A DNA stretch of 64,000 nucleotides from WTFY01 sp965203725 (GCA_965203725.1 CBDBDH010000002.1:434001-498000); one strand, 5' to 3'; shown: positions 16,373 to 24,912, counted from the stretch's first letter. Notes: generated by a model from the letters alone, not told the origin. Made by a program: numbers and translations.

Positions 16373-18189
16373 GCGACGCGGAAGAAAAGATGCCAGCGAA
16401 CGCAAATCCCCTCTACCGCAATGTCCTGGAACACGTCGCAAGCGGGATCCTGTCCATCGATACGAACGGCATCGTCACGACCTTCAACAAGGCGGCGGCC
16501 GAGATCTGCAACATGAGCGAGGAGGCCGTGGTGGGGCGCGGCTTCTTCGAGGTCTTCTCCGAGGAGAACGACGCGGATGAATTCGTCGATGTGATCTTCT
16601 CCGCCGTGTACGACTCGTCCACCGTCCACCAGTGCATGGTGGAGGCCACCCTCGGGGGCCGCAAGCGCTCCCTGTCGATGGCGACGCGATTCCTGGAGGA
16701 CGAGCGAGACGGCGAGACGGTGCGCGTCGGCGTGGTCGCGATGTTCAACGACATCTCCGAGATCAGGGAACTGCGCGAGGCCGAACTCAAGCTCGCCAGG
16801 GAGCTGGAATCCAAGCACGCCGAGCTGCGCGAGGCGTACCTCGACCTGGAGGAGACGAACCGCCAACTGAGCAAGGCCGCGCAGAAGATCAATGTCGTGC
16901 GCCTGGTCGCGGCGATTGCCGTGCCCATCCTGTTCGTGGCGATGGGCCTGTACTTCTGGGACTCCGGCGCGCCCGTGGCCTCCACGCCGAGCGCACCCTC
17001 TGCCAGTACAGCACTGCTCGCTCCCGAGGGATCGCGCACGCTTACGGTTACCCCGCAACGGCTCACTTCCACCCTCACCCTGCTGGGCAGCCTCGCGCCC
17101 CGGCGCGAGATCAAGGTCGTCAGCCCCATGCAGGGGAAGATCGAGGCCGTGCATGTCCGCCCCGGCCAGCGCGTGAGCCGGGGTCAGGCGCTGGTGGATA
17201 TGGACATCAGTGAAGTGCGGATTCGCCAGCGCGAGGCCCAGGTGGCCTACCTCAAGGCGAGTGAGGCGGTCGAGAAGCTCGAGGACTGGACCGGTCATGC
17301 CGACGTATTGCGTGCGCAGCGGGCCGTGAGCAAGAGCCGGCTGGCGGCGGAATCCAGGAAGAGCCGGCTGGCGGAAACCACGTTCTTGCTGGAGCGGGGC
17401 ATCATCCCGGCCTCCGAACACGAGGCCGCCGAGCGCGAGCACCGCAACCAGCAGCTTGATCTTCGCGCCGCCGAACATGAACTGCAGGCGGTGCTGGAGC
17501 GGGGTGCGTCCGAACTCAAGGTGGCACGCCTGGAACTGGAAAACGCCCGTGCAAAACTTGAACACATCGAGGGCATCCTCGACAAGGCGGTCGTGAGTGC
17601 ACCGATTGACGGGGTGATCCTGCACCCGATGGAAAGCGACCCGAGGGCACCTGCCGACCAGAAGGAAGACCGGCTGGCGAAAGGGGTCTCCCTGAAGCGG
17701 GGGGATGTGCTGCTGCGAATCGGGGATCTGCAGGGTCTGACCGTAGTCGGTCATGTGGACGAGGTAGACGTGTCCCGTATCCGCCAGGGCCACCCGGTGC
17801 GAATCCTGGGAGACGCCTTCCCCGGGATCGAACTGCACGGCGAGATCGAGCAGGTCTCCTCGCAGGCCGTGTTCTTGCAGACCGGCAGCCGGCTGCCCTC
17901 GTTCGAGGTGACCGCCGCCGTGAACTCCCTGACGCAGGCCCAGCGCCGTGTGCTGCGTCTTGGCATGTCGGCCAGAGCCGAGGTAGTCGTCTTCGAGAAG
18001 CCGGACGCCCTGCTCGTTCCCATCGAGGCGGTGCGGTTCGTGGGCGCGAAGCCGCGTGTCTGGGTCAAGGACCCGGACAGCGGCGAAGCCCGCGAGGTGG
18101 AGGTGGTTGCCGGCATGACGACCATGGACGCGGTCGAGATCCTCGACGGGCTCACGCCCGGGGATGAGGTTCTGGTCGGGGGGCCGTGA
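16369..18189 (+). CDS. PAS-domain/HlyD-family membrane-fusion protein
   Basis: Periplasmic adaptor of the exporter, with an unusual cytoplasmic sensor half. Residues 15-130 form a PAS domain (GILSIDTNGIVTTFNKAAAE, VVGRGFFEVF, VAMFNDISE), 131-172 a coiled coil rich in Glu/Leu/Arg, and 177-196 a single membrane helix. The rest is an HlyD/RND-type adaptor: lipoyl-like half (IKVVSPMQGKIEAVHVRPGQ), alpha hairpin (about 290-400), second half (DKAVVSAPIDGVIL) and a beta-barrel. Typical adaptors of MacA type are about 370-400 residues; the extra 200 are the PAS and coiled-coil part. Start is a GTG overlapping the TolC-family stop; the ATPase follows after 3 bases. Inference: the PAS domain senses a ligand or redox state and tunes export. 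Confidence 0.88.
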   Translation: MSDAEEKMPANANPLYRNVLEHVASGILSIDTNGIVTTFNKAAAEICNMSEEAVVGRGFFEVFSEENDADEFVDVIFSAVYDSSTVHQCMVEATLGGRKRSLSMATRFLEDERDGETVRVGVVAMFNDISEIRELREAELKLARELESKHAELREAYLDLEETNRQLSKAAQKINVVRLVAAIAVPILFVAMGLYFWDSGAPVASTPSAPSASTALLAPEGSRTLTVTPQRLTSTLTLLGSLAPRREIKVVSPMQGKIEAVHVRPGQRVSRGQALVDMDISEVRIRQREAQVAYLKASEAVEKLEDWTGHADVLRAQRAVSKSRLAAESRKSRLAETTFLLERGIIPASEHEAAEREHRNQQLDLRAAEHELQAVLERGASELKVARLELENARAKLEHIEGILDKAVVSAPIDGVILHPMESDPRAPADQKEDRLAKGVSLKRGDVLLRIGDLQGLTVVGHVDEVDVSRIRQGHPVRILGDAFPGIELHGEIEQVSSQAVFLQTGSRLPSFEVTAAVNSLTQAQRRVLRLGMSARAEVVVFEKPDALLVPIEAVRFVGAKPRVWVKDPDSGEAREVEVVAGMTTMDAVEILDGLTPGDEVLVGGP

Positions 18190-18192
18190 GGC

Positions 18193-18942
18193 ATGGGCGA
18201 CGAAACCCGCAAGGCCGGATCCCGGGAGATCATGCTGCGCCTGGACGACATCCGCAAGAGCTACGCCACAGGGCCCATCGTCACCGAGGTGCTGCGAGGC
18301 GTCTCGCTCGACGTGCACCAGGGCGATTTCGTCTCCATCGTGGGCACCTCGGGATGCGGGAAATCCACGCTGGTGAACATCATCGGCCTGCTCGACCAGC
18401 CGACCTCGGGTGCCTATTACCTCAAGGAACGCGAGATCGGGGTGCTCAGCGATGCCGAACTGTCTGCGCTGCGCAACCAGAGCATCGGCTTCATCTTCCA
18501 GTCGTTCAACCTGCTCTCGCGCCTGACGGCGCAGGAGAACGTCGCCACGCCCCTGATCTACCGGGGCGAGACCGCCCCAATCATGCTGTCCCGTGCCCGT
18601 GAAATGCTGGAACTGGTGGGGCTTGGAGACCGGCTGGACCACCGCCCCAATGAGCTTTCCGGCGGCCAGCGACAGCGCGTCGCCATCGCACGAGCCCTGA
18701 TCGGAACCCCGGACATCCTGCTCGCTGACGAGCCCACCGGAGCCCTCGATGCCCGGACCAGCGACGAGATCATGAGCCTGCTTGCAGAATTGAACGCCGA
18801 GCACCGGCTCACCGCCATTATCATTACCCATGACCACAAGGTCGCACGCCAGTGCACGAGACGCCTTCGGATGCGTAGTGGCATGCTGAGCGAGGCAGCA
18901 CAAGCGGCGAAACCGGGGCACAGTCGCGAGGCAGCCAATTGA
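18193..18942 (+). CDS. ABC transporter ATP-binding protein (MacB/LolD type)
   Basis: Cytoplasmic ATPase of the exporter (249 residues). Walker A GTSGCGKST (51-59), Q-loop in FIFQSFNLL, signature LSGGQ (155-159), Walker B ILLADE (175-180) and switch His213 are all intact. The sequence fits the MacB/LolD/SalX subfamily. The stop codon overlaps the TTG start of the permease gene, so the two subunits are likely translated together. Confidence 0.92.
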   Translation: MGDETRKAGSREIMLRLDDIRKSYATGPIVTEVLRGVSLDVHQGDFVSIVGTSGCGKSTLVNIIGLLDQPTSGAYYLKEREIGVLSDAELSALRNQSIGFIFQSFNLLSRLTAQENVATPLIYRGETAPIMLSRAREMLELVGLGDRLDHRPNELSGGQRQRVAIARALIGTPDILLADEPTGALDARTSDEIMSLLAELNAEHRLTAIIITHDHKVARQCTRRLRMRSGMLSEAAQAAKPGHSREAAN

Positions 18943-20129
18943 CGCCGACGCTCCTCAAGGCCAATCTCAAGGAAGCGGCCACCAGCCTGGCCGCCACCCG
19001 CCAGCGCAGCCTGCTCGCCCTGCTGGGGATCGCCATCGGCATCGGTTCGGTGATCGCCATGATCTCGGTCGGCATGATCGTTCGCGATGAAGCCCTGAAG
19101 CACTTTCGTGAACTGGGCACGGACATTCTGAACATCTACCTCCGGCACAGCGACCCCGTGCCGGGTCAGGTCACCATCACCCCGGAGGGTGCCCTCGGGC
19201 TCACGTCGCTGCCTGTCATCGCCGCAGCCGCCCCCTACATCACCACCTACGGCGAGGCGACGTTCGCGGGAAGGTCGATCAGGGACATCACCTTCATCGG
19301 CGCGACCGCCTCGCTCGCGGATCTCAACAAGCTCAGAATCGAGGAAGGCCGGGGCCTCTCGGACCTCGACCACCGCCGCTATTTCTGCGTACTCGGCGCC
19401 GGGGTCGCTGCGGACATGCGCGAGACCGGTGCCGAGCGTATCGTCGGTGAAACCGTAAAGGCGGGCGGCGGGGTCTATACCGTCGTCGGGGTGTTGCGGC
19501 ACACCCCGCAGGGCCGACGCCGCTTCGATGCGAACCAGTCGATCATCATCCCCATCTCAACGGCGCAACGGGTGTTCAGCAATCCCGGAATCAGCAACGT
19601 CACGGCGCGCATGAGCCCGAATGTCCATCATGTCGCGGCGGCGAGGGAGGTCAGCGAATACTTCCGGCGCAAGGCACCCGACCTTGAAGTCCGCGTGCAA
19701 AGTGCCGAGGAACTGATCGAGCAGATGCACAAGCAGATGCGGCTGTTCGCGCTCATGCTCGGCTCGGTCGGGGCGATCTCGCTGCTGGTGGGGGGCATCG
19801 GGATCATGAACGTCATGCTGGTGTCGGTGTCGGAGCGCCGCCAGGAGATCGGCATCCGGCGTGCACTCGGAGCCCGACGTGCGGACATCCAGACGCAGTT
19901 TCTGATCGAATCGCTGATGCTTTCGCTGGCGGGCGGGCTCGCCGGGGTCGTGGCGGGCATCGGCACGACCTGGACGATCTGCCAGTTCACGGACTGGACG
20001 TTCCAGATCTCGGCCGGGGCCATGGTGCTCGGCGTGAGCGTGGCCAGTGCCGCCGGGGTGTTCTTCGGCTTTTACCCCGCCTGGCAGGCCGCTCGGCTCG
20101 ACCCCATCACGGCTCTGCAAGGAACCTGA
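18939..20129 (+). CDS. MacB-like ABC transporter permease (FtsX domain)
   Basis: Inner-membrane subunit of the exporter (396 residues). One N-terminal membrane helix (RQRSLLALLGIAIGIGSVIA), a large periplasmic domain (about 60-260) and three C-terminal helices of the FtsX fold (LMLGSVGAISLLVGGIGIMN, SLMLSLAGGLAGVVAGIG and VLGVSVASAAGVFFGFYPAW). SERRQEIGIRRALGA is the coupling segment characteristic of this family. The TTG start is supported by overlap with the ATPase stop. Such four-part sets export peptides, macrolide-like compounds or lipoproteins; substrate is not evident here. Confidence 0.9.
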   Translation: MTPTLLKANLKEAATSLAATRQRSLLALLGIAIGIGSVIAMISVGMIVRDEALKHFRELGTDILNIYLRHSDPVPGQVTITPEGALGLTSLPVIAAAAPYITTYGEATFAGRSIRDITFIGATASLADLNKLRIEEGRGLSDLDHRRYFCVLGAGVAADMRETGAERIVGETVKAGGGVYTVVGVLRHTPQGRRRFDANQSIIIPISTAQRVFSNPGISNVTARMSPNVHHVAAAREVSEYFRRKAPDLEVRVQSAEELIEQMHKQMRLFALMLGSVGAISLLVGGIGIMNVMLVSVSERRQEIGIRRALGARRADIQTQFLIESLMLSLAGGLAGVVAGIGTTWTICQFTDWTFQISAGAMVLGVSVASAAGVFFGFYPAWQAARLDPITALQGT

Positions 20130-20263
20130 CCCGACGATGCGCTGACCATCAGCACGTCGCTCCCGGACCCGTCCGGGGACGGATCCGGCATGCGTGTCGC
20201 GGGCAAAAGGCAGGCAGGACAGGCCGGAGTTCGACCGGCCCCTTCGCGCTGCCTCCCGCTACG

Positions 20264-20581
20264 TCAGCAATTGTCGCGCCTGAGATGGCCGTTGCAGTTG
20301 ACCAGCCGGTCGGCATCGTAGCGCTCGACCACCTTCCATGTCCTGGTTGTGCCCCCGCCGCTGTTCTGGCAATCCGCCGTGACCCGGCATCGGTAGTTCA
20401 GCACTTTAATGAGTGAAGCGTTCTGGCAACTCCTGGACGCGGAGCTCTTGTTCCAGTTTTCAGTGCACTCCTCGACCACGGTCTTTTGCGGCGGTGAGGG
20501 GGTGCCCCCGGACAGGGCGGGGGTCGCAGCCAGTGCGACGGCCAGGAAAACGATGGCCGATATCAGGGTTCTTGAAGTCAT
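20264..20581 (-). CDS. small secreted Cys-rich protein, paralogue 4 (CVNH-like pattern)
   Basis: 105 residues, signal peptide ending PALSG, then ECTENWNKSSASRSCQNASL, CRVTADCQNSGGG, and VNCNGHLRRDNC. This member shows the clearest CVNH-like order (SCxNxxL, xAxC, G-T-T-R, L-x-N-C-N-G-x-L). It sits between the exporter operon and lnt, on the opposite strand to the exporter. A GAGGAAAAG ribosome site lies 5 bases upstream. Confidence 0.75.
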   Translation of the reverse strand: MTSRTLISAIVFLAVALAATPALSGGTPSPPQKTVVEECTENWNKSSASRSCQNASLIKVLNYRCRVTADCQNSGGGTTRTWKVVERYDADRLVNCNGHLRRDNC

Positions 20582-20696
20582 TTCACTTTTCCTCCTCGGT
20601 TTGGCGCACCAGAAACACAGGTGAACCTCTGCATGGAATCATACATCAATCAGGGTCTGTGGAGCACGGGAGCAATGTCACCGCCTTGCGGCCTGT

Positions 20697-22274
20697 TCAA
20701 TGCCGGTGTGCCGCCCGGCCCAGTGCGGGCAGGGCCATGGCAGCGAAAAGCAGCAAGATGACGAGCGTCCAGTCGCCCCATCTCGCCTGCAGTGTCGGTG
20801 CACCCGGTGCAGCCGGCAGGCGGGCATCGAGTACGCCCGCCTCGCCGTAATCGAGCTGCTGACGGGTTCGCCCCCATGCGTCGATGATGGCGGTGATGCC
20901 TGTGTTCGTGGCACGCACCAGCGGCAGGCCCTCCTCGACCGCGCGCATGCGCGACGCTTCCAGGTGCTGCTCGGTCCCACTCGTCCCCTTGAACCAGGCA
21001 TCGTTGGAGATGTTGAGCAGCCACTGCGGGCGCGCACCGCCCGCGACCACCTTGCCGGGGAAGATCGCCTCGTAGCAGATCATCGGGCTGAACGGGGGCA
21101 CCTCCGGCAGTTGCAGGGTGCGCGGCCCTGGACCAGCGGAATAGAACATCGCTTCATAGGGGAGCACCCGGAAGGGATGCAGCTCGTGCAGGGGCATGAA
21201 TTCCCCGAACGGCACCAGGTGGTGCTTGTCGTAGGTGGCCACAATATCACCTTCCGGCGTGAGCGCATGAAAGCTGTTCCAGATGGCTTTTATGCGCCCT
21301 TCCTCCTCGGTGCGGCGCAACGCCCCCGTCAGGAGATAACCTTTCGGGGGTGCGGCCCGGGCGACTCGCGCACGAAGCGACGCATCCTCCTCCAGGTAGA
21401 AGTTCACGGCCGTCTCCGGCCAGATCACCAGATCTGTATCCTCAAAGCCCGGCTGGGATGAGAGGCGCAGGTGCTCCTCCACCACACCCATGCGTCGCTC
21501 GTCGGGCCACTCGGTACGCTGCTGCATCCCGGTCTGCACAAGGCGCAGACTGAGGCCGGTCGGCGGTGAATCGGGTGCGAGGGTCAGGCGCACCATGCCG
21601 CCCGCCCAGATGACCGCCAGCAGGGCAACCGCCGAGACAGGCAGTGCCCAAGCCGGTATATCCAAGGAGCGACCCCTCCATGGAAACAGGGTGGCCGGGG
21701 CAGCGGCGGCGAGCACGGTCACAAAGCCCAGTCCGTAGACCCCTGCCAGCGAGGTGAACTGGATCATGGCGAGCGAGGGCATCCAGACCATGCCCATGGG
21801 ATTGATCGGGTAGCCGCCGAACACATAGCCGCGCAGCCATTCCGCCGCACTCCAGGCGATGGTCACCGCGAGCACGCGGCCTGCAACAGTCAGCGACCCC
21901 AGCCGTGCGGCAAAGGCGGCCAGTGCCGGAAACAGGGCGAGGTACGCCGAGAGGCCAAGCAGCCCGACGACCGCCTTGTACGAGGATCCCGAAAACCGCA
22001 GCAGCACCGGGGCAATCCAGTAGATGCTGACGATGAAATGGGCCATCCCGAAGCCCCAGCCAAGGACCGCGGCACGCCACGGCGAGGCCGAGGCGTGAAT
22101 CAGCCAGACGAGTCCCGCGAAGGAGACCACCAGCAGCGGTACGGCGTAGACCGGCGGCATGGCTGCCGCCGCCAAAGCTCCCAAACCCCCCGCTGCAACC
22201 AGACGCCATCCCCTGGAGTCGGCATCACAGACAAGCCGCACGCCGCGGATGCGCATCCCGTTCGCCATCAGCAC
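20697..22274 (-). CDS. lnt: apolipoprotein N-acyltransferase
   Basis: Third enzyme of bacterial lipoprotein maturation: transfers an acyl chain to the N-terminal cysteine of inner-membrane lipoproteins. 525 residues, with about six N-terminal membrane helices, a periplasmic nitrilase-like domain and one last helix (DWTLVILLLFAAMALPALG). The catalytic triad is visible: Glu287 (WPETAVN), Lys350 (YDKHHLVPFGE) and Cys400 (MICYEAIF). The start could be Met1, Met3 or Met7. Not in its usual corC-lnt context; here it is flanked by small secreted-protein genes. Confidence 0.95.
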   Translation of the reverse strand: MLMANGMRIRGVRLVCDADSRGWRLVAAGGLGALAAAAMPPVYAVPLLVVSFAGLVWLIHASASPWRAAVLGWGFGMAHFIVSIYWIAPVLLRFSGSSYKAVVGLLGLSAYLALFPALAAFAARLGSLTVAGRVLAVTIAWSAAEWLRGYVFGGYPINPMGMVWMPSLAMIQFTSLAGVYGLGFVTVLAAAAPATLFPWRGRSLDIPAWALPVSAVALLAVIWAGGMVRLTLAPDSPPTGLSLRLVQTGMQQRTEWPDERRMGVVEEHLRLSSQPGFEDTDLVIWPETAVNFYLEEDASLRARVARAAPPKGYLLTGALRRTEEEGRIKAIWNSFHALTPEGDIVATYDKHHLVPFGEFMPLHELHPFRVLPYEAMFYSAGPGPRTLQLPEVPPFSPMICYEAIFPGKVVAGGARPQWLLNISNDAWFKGTSGTEQHLEASRMRAVEEGLPLVRATNTGITAIIDAWGRTRQQLDYGEAGVLDARLPAAPGAPTLQARWGDWTLVILLLFAAMALPALGRAAHRH

Positions 22275-22322
22275 TTAGCCCGCTATACCTGATCCCGGGT
22301 TCAAGGCCGACGGACGGGAGGG

Positions 22323-22640
22323 TCAGCAACTCCCTTGGGTCAGGTTCCCCGAGCAGTTGGACAGGCCACTGACACTTCCCACCCCGACATTGTTGATAGT
22401 GGTCCGCTTGCTGTCACTGCCTGTGCTGATCCGGTATTCACAGGAGGCGTAGAAATTGCACTGGTTGTTCTCGACCCAATGGTTCAGCAGCCTGCAGGTC
22501 TGGCTTGCCGGTGAATTGCCCCATTCCGCCTTGCAACTGGCAGGGGTTGCCGAGGGAGGTGCCGGACTCCCTGACATGGCCGGATTCGCAGCCAGGACCG
22601 CGAGAACAAACAGCAGGATGGTAAGAAATGATCTGTGCAT
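22323..22640 (-). CDS. small secreted Cys-rich protein, paralogue 5
   Basis: 105 residues, signal peptide ending NPAMSG, then SCKAEWGNSPASQTCRLLNH, QCNFYASCEYR and LSNCSGNLTQGSC. Same framework as the other four members (W/Y before S-x-A-S/R-x-x-C; N-C-x-G-x-L near the end). Located just upstream of lnt, same strand, 48 bp apart. Confidence 0.72.
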   Translation of the reverse strand: MHRSFLTILLFVLAVLAANPAMSGSPAPPSATPASCKAEWGNSPASQTCRLLNHWVENNQCNFYASCEYRISTGSDSKRTTINNVGVGSVSGLSNCSGNLTQGSC

Positions 22641-22890
22641 GATACCTACCTCGTTTATCTGATCGAATATTCTGGATTCCGGAGTGTTGATTTATGTTGC
22701 GGGGGATCTGTGCATGAATGCACCCCCCCTCAACTCTCTTTACAGTGGTACTATACTACTCTAACCATAGAGTGGTGTCCCACGCACGTCTACAGGCCGT
22801 GCAGTAGACCGCCGGAAGCGATGTTGTGATTTGGACGGACCGCCGGCGGGCGGGGGGCTCGACCACACGTTGACACGAGGGGGTGAAACG

Positions 22891-23365
22891 ATGACTAAGC
22901 TTACTGCAAACGTTACGACGGCGGCTTGCGCCGCACTGCTGGCCCTGACCACGCTCGGGGGGGGGGGGGGTACAGGCCTTGTACGATGAAGCCTGGGCAA
23001 AGGGCCTTTGCGAGAATGCCATGAAGATCGCGCGCAGCCACAACACGAAGGTCACGGACCTCCGCCCGCCCCCGCACGGCCAGCCCTGGAAGGTGGTGCG
23101 CGTCGTGTATGAGAACGACGACAACCCGGACGACTACGAATACGACCGGAGCAAATGGGTGAACTACAACCAGTTCCATTGCATCATCCAGGCGGAGTGT
23201 CCGGAGACGTCCTGGCCGAGTTCCTCGCCGGGGAGCATGAGGCTTGTGAACGGCGTGGCCATGTACTACGACGACCCGCGGCGAAAGTGGAACTGGAGCG
23301 AAGCCTACGGTTCCATCGCAGAGGTCGAGAGGATGAGCTGCAAGGGCGGCCATCTGACGTGGTGA
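22891..23365 (+). pseudogene. secreted protein gene switched out of frame by a G14 tract
   Basis: ATG at 22891 has a strong site (GAGGGGGTGAAA) and opens a signal peptide, MTKLTANVTTAACAALLALT, that runs straight into 14 G. As read, the frame stops 11 codons after the tract begins. With 13 (or 16) G the frame would instead continue GVQA|LYDEAWAKGLCENAM, a textbook cleavage site, and run on for about 127 more residues to 23365 with three cysteines and many aromatic residues. So the gene is either a phase-variable locus in the OFF state or carries a homopolymer sequencing error. The mature protein is not one I recognise. Confidence 0.8.
22957..22970 (+). repeat. homopolymer G14 inside a signal-peptide coding region
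   Basis: Fourteen consecutive G. A length of 3n+1 (13, 16) restores the frame of the downstream protein; 14 does not. It lies at the end of the hydrophobic core of the signal peptide. Confidence 0.95.
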
Positions 23366-23441
23366 AGTAGCCGGAGGGAGACGCGGGCGAGCAGCCCGCA
23401 TCTCCCGCCGCGCAGCTACATCTACGAGGGGGCGAGGAACA

Positions 23442-23652
23442 ATGGTCGCAGACAACATCGCCTATCTCATCCCGCTTGGTAAGCTCCGCTGATTCATCAC
23501 GGGCGAGCTTCGCAACGACACGCCGGAAGAGAATGTCCGGCAGCGTTGGGCACGCAGCCTGGTCGAGGAATACGCTACCCGAAGTCGGACATGGGCATCG
23601 AAGTCGAGGTGAAGATGGGGCGGCAGCGCAAGCGGGCCGACCTGTTCATAAG
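23442..23652 (+). pseudogene. scar of a type I restriction (HsdR N-terminal-like) gene
   Basis: Begins like a normal N-terminus (MVADNIAYLIPLGKLR) but meets an in-frame TGA, then continues FITGELRNDTPEENVRQRWA and, after a one-base frame change near 23573, YPKSDMGIEVEVKMGRQRKR-ADLF. The pattern DTPEE-VRQ-ARSLVEEY-YPK matches the N-terminus of type I restriction R/M polypeptides. It is cut off after about 210 bp by an unrelated secreted-protein gene, so this is a decayed end of a restriction system. Confidence 0.7.
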
Positions 23653-23686
23653 CCCCCTGTTTTTGGGAATTACACACCTATACTGT

Positions 23687-24028
23687 ATGCGTACTGTTCT
23701 CCTGGTTTTTCTACTGTGGCCGACCCTGTCTTTTTCCGAACCTGATTACCGGGGGGAGTTTTTCTCATGGGTATGGATGCCCTGCCTGTCTCAGATCGCG
23801 GAAGATCTGGGTGCAGTTGGGGAAGATGTCAACAGGGCCGCCCTGGGCCTTCATGGCGAGCTGCAAGCCAGATACAATACCGAGGCACGGGCCATCGAAG
23901 ATGCAGTGAGGCACATGTCTACGGAAGAACGCAGCCTGGCTTACAAGATTCTGCGGGTAGAATGTGCTGGCGGCCCCATATCGGAAGATTATGTGCCGAC
24001 GTGGGAACTGGGAAAACCGTATGGCTAG
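23687..24028 (+). CDS. small secreted protein, unknown
   Basis: 113 residues from the ATG at 23687, chosen because it begins a clean signal peptide (MRTVLLVFLLWPTLSFS|EPD); the same frame is open upstream only by running through the restriction-gene scar. The mature part (FFSWVWMPCLSQIAEDLG, MSTEERSLAYKILRVEC) is helical in appearance with two cysteines. No family recognised. Ribosome site is weak. Confidence 0.6.
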   Translation: MRTVLLVFLLWPTLSFSEPDYRGEFFSWVWMPCLSQIAEDLGAVGEDVNRAALGLHGELQARYNTEARAIEDAVRHMSTEERSLAYKILRVECAGGPISEDYVPTWELGKPYG

Positions 24029-24064
24029 ATGCCAAACTTTTGTCAGCTTAGGTATGTAATTCCC

Positions 24065-24235
24065 CTATTTTTGCCCCCGCTGAATCCTGTTGTAGACTTC
24101 CTCGCGGTGCACGGCCAGGTCCCTCGGTGCGGCAATCCCGACACGGGTTTGATTGCCGTGTACGCTTATAATTTGCACGACGATGTCATCCCCGATTCTC
24201 AATTGTTCTCCGGCTTTTCTTTTCAGTATCAGCAT
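24065..24235 (-). CDS. csrA: carbon storage regulator-type RNA-binding protein
   Basis: 56-residue CsrA/RsmA homologue that binds A-N-GGA motifs, typically in hairpin loops near ribosome sites, to block or alter translation. It starts MLILKRKAGEQLRIGDDIVV and ends REEVYNRIQRGQK; the RNA-contact residues Leu4 and Arg44 (in VHREEVYNRI) are present and length is normal (about 60). It lies in an accessory stretch next to hicBA and upstream of the mobile-type gene run, so it is probably an element-borne paralogue rather than the housekeeping copy. ICE-borne CsrA paralogues are known in other gammaproteobacteria. Possible targets: the structured leaders at 27.2-35.0 kb. Confidence 0.93.
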   Translation of the reverse strand: MLILKRKAGEQLRIGDDIVVQIISVHGNQTRVGIAAPRDLAVHREEVYNRIQRGQK

Positions 24236-24624
24236 ATCCTTGGTTTTCCTTCAGCTTTCACAATAAATCCAGCAACGGGCCGGGGCATGTCTTTTCCGAG
24301 ATCTTGTCCCAAGCACGATGCGGCACACCCGGCGCGGTTCCAAAAAATCTGCTGCTGGAATATCGCCGGTGTTTCCCGAATGTGATGTAGGGAGACCATG
24401 ATATCCGTACATGCCCGCACTGTCATGCAAGGCTTCGGCTCCCGGATGTCCGCAAGGCGGCCTCCGGGGTCTGTGCAGACCCGCTACGGGATGGCACCGT
24501 AAATCCTGTCATCCGCATAGATGTTGCACTTTGCGGCATGGAGTGCACTAGGACTTGCATATGGAGTTTGCAACTTTCGTGATTTATCATGTTTGAAAAG
24601 AAAATACACATTTGGAGTTAGTCA
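24236..24624. other. intergenic region between csrA and hicB
   Basis: Leftward upstream DNA for csrA and rightward upstream DNA for hicB. Short frames on both strands lack ribosome sites. AT-rich DNA at 24570-24620 may hold the hicBA promoter; no clear operator repeat seen. Confidence 0.4.
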
Positions 24625-24912
24625 ATGCGTCACAAGGAGATCAAGCTGCAGGTCAGGATTTTTGTCGAGCCGGACGGGAAGGCATATTACGCATACTGTC
24701 CTGAACTCGACGGTGTGCACATTGATGGCAATACGGAAGAACAGGCCGTGAACAACTGCCTCGATGCCATTGAGGCCTATCTGCGCACCCTGTTGACCCA
24801 CGGCGACCCGATCCCTCTTGGCTGCATGGACAATGCAAGGATTCAGGAAATCATGCAGCACAAACCGGAGCCCCAACCGCATATCCGCGAGCTGTCGATT
24901 GCCGCAGCGTGA
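24625..24912 (+). CDS. hicB: HicB-family antitoxin
   Basis: 95 residues with the HicB RNase-H-like fold signature: an N-terminal strand pair IKLQVRIFVEPDGKAYYAYC followed by PELDGVHIDGNTEEQAVNNC and a helix (CLDAIEAYLRTLL). It would neutralise the adjacent HicA toxin and probably repress the pair. No obvious C-terminal DNA-binding domain is present, so autoregulation may need another factor. The stop overlaps the GTG of hicA by four bases; the antitoxin-first order differs from the classical hicA-hicB order. Confidence 0.82.
   Translation: MRHKEIKLQVRIFVEPDGKAYYAYCPELDGVHIDGNTEEQAVNNCLDAIEAYLRTLLTHGDPIPLGCMDNARIQEIMQHKPEPQPHIRELSIAAA

Noticed and set aside
15934..18921. 995-codon open frame on the minus strand
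   Set aside because: It is antisense to the TolC, adaptor and ABC genes, which have full motifs and overlapping starts; long shadows are common at this GC content.
22731..22738. Short C run upstream of the G14 gene as a fourth contingency tract
   Set aside because: Only about eight bases and not inside a gene or clear promoter.
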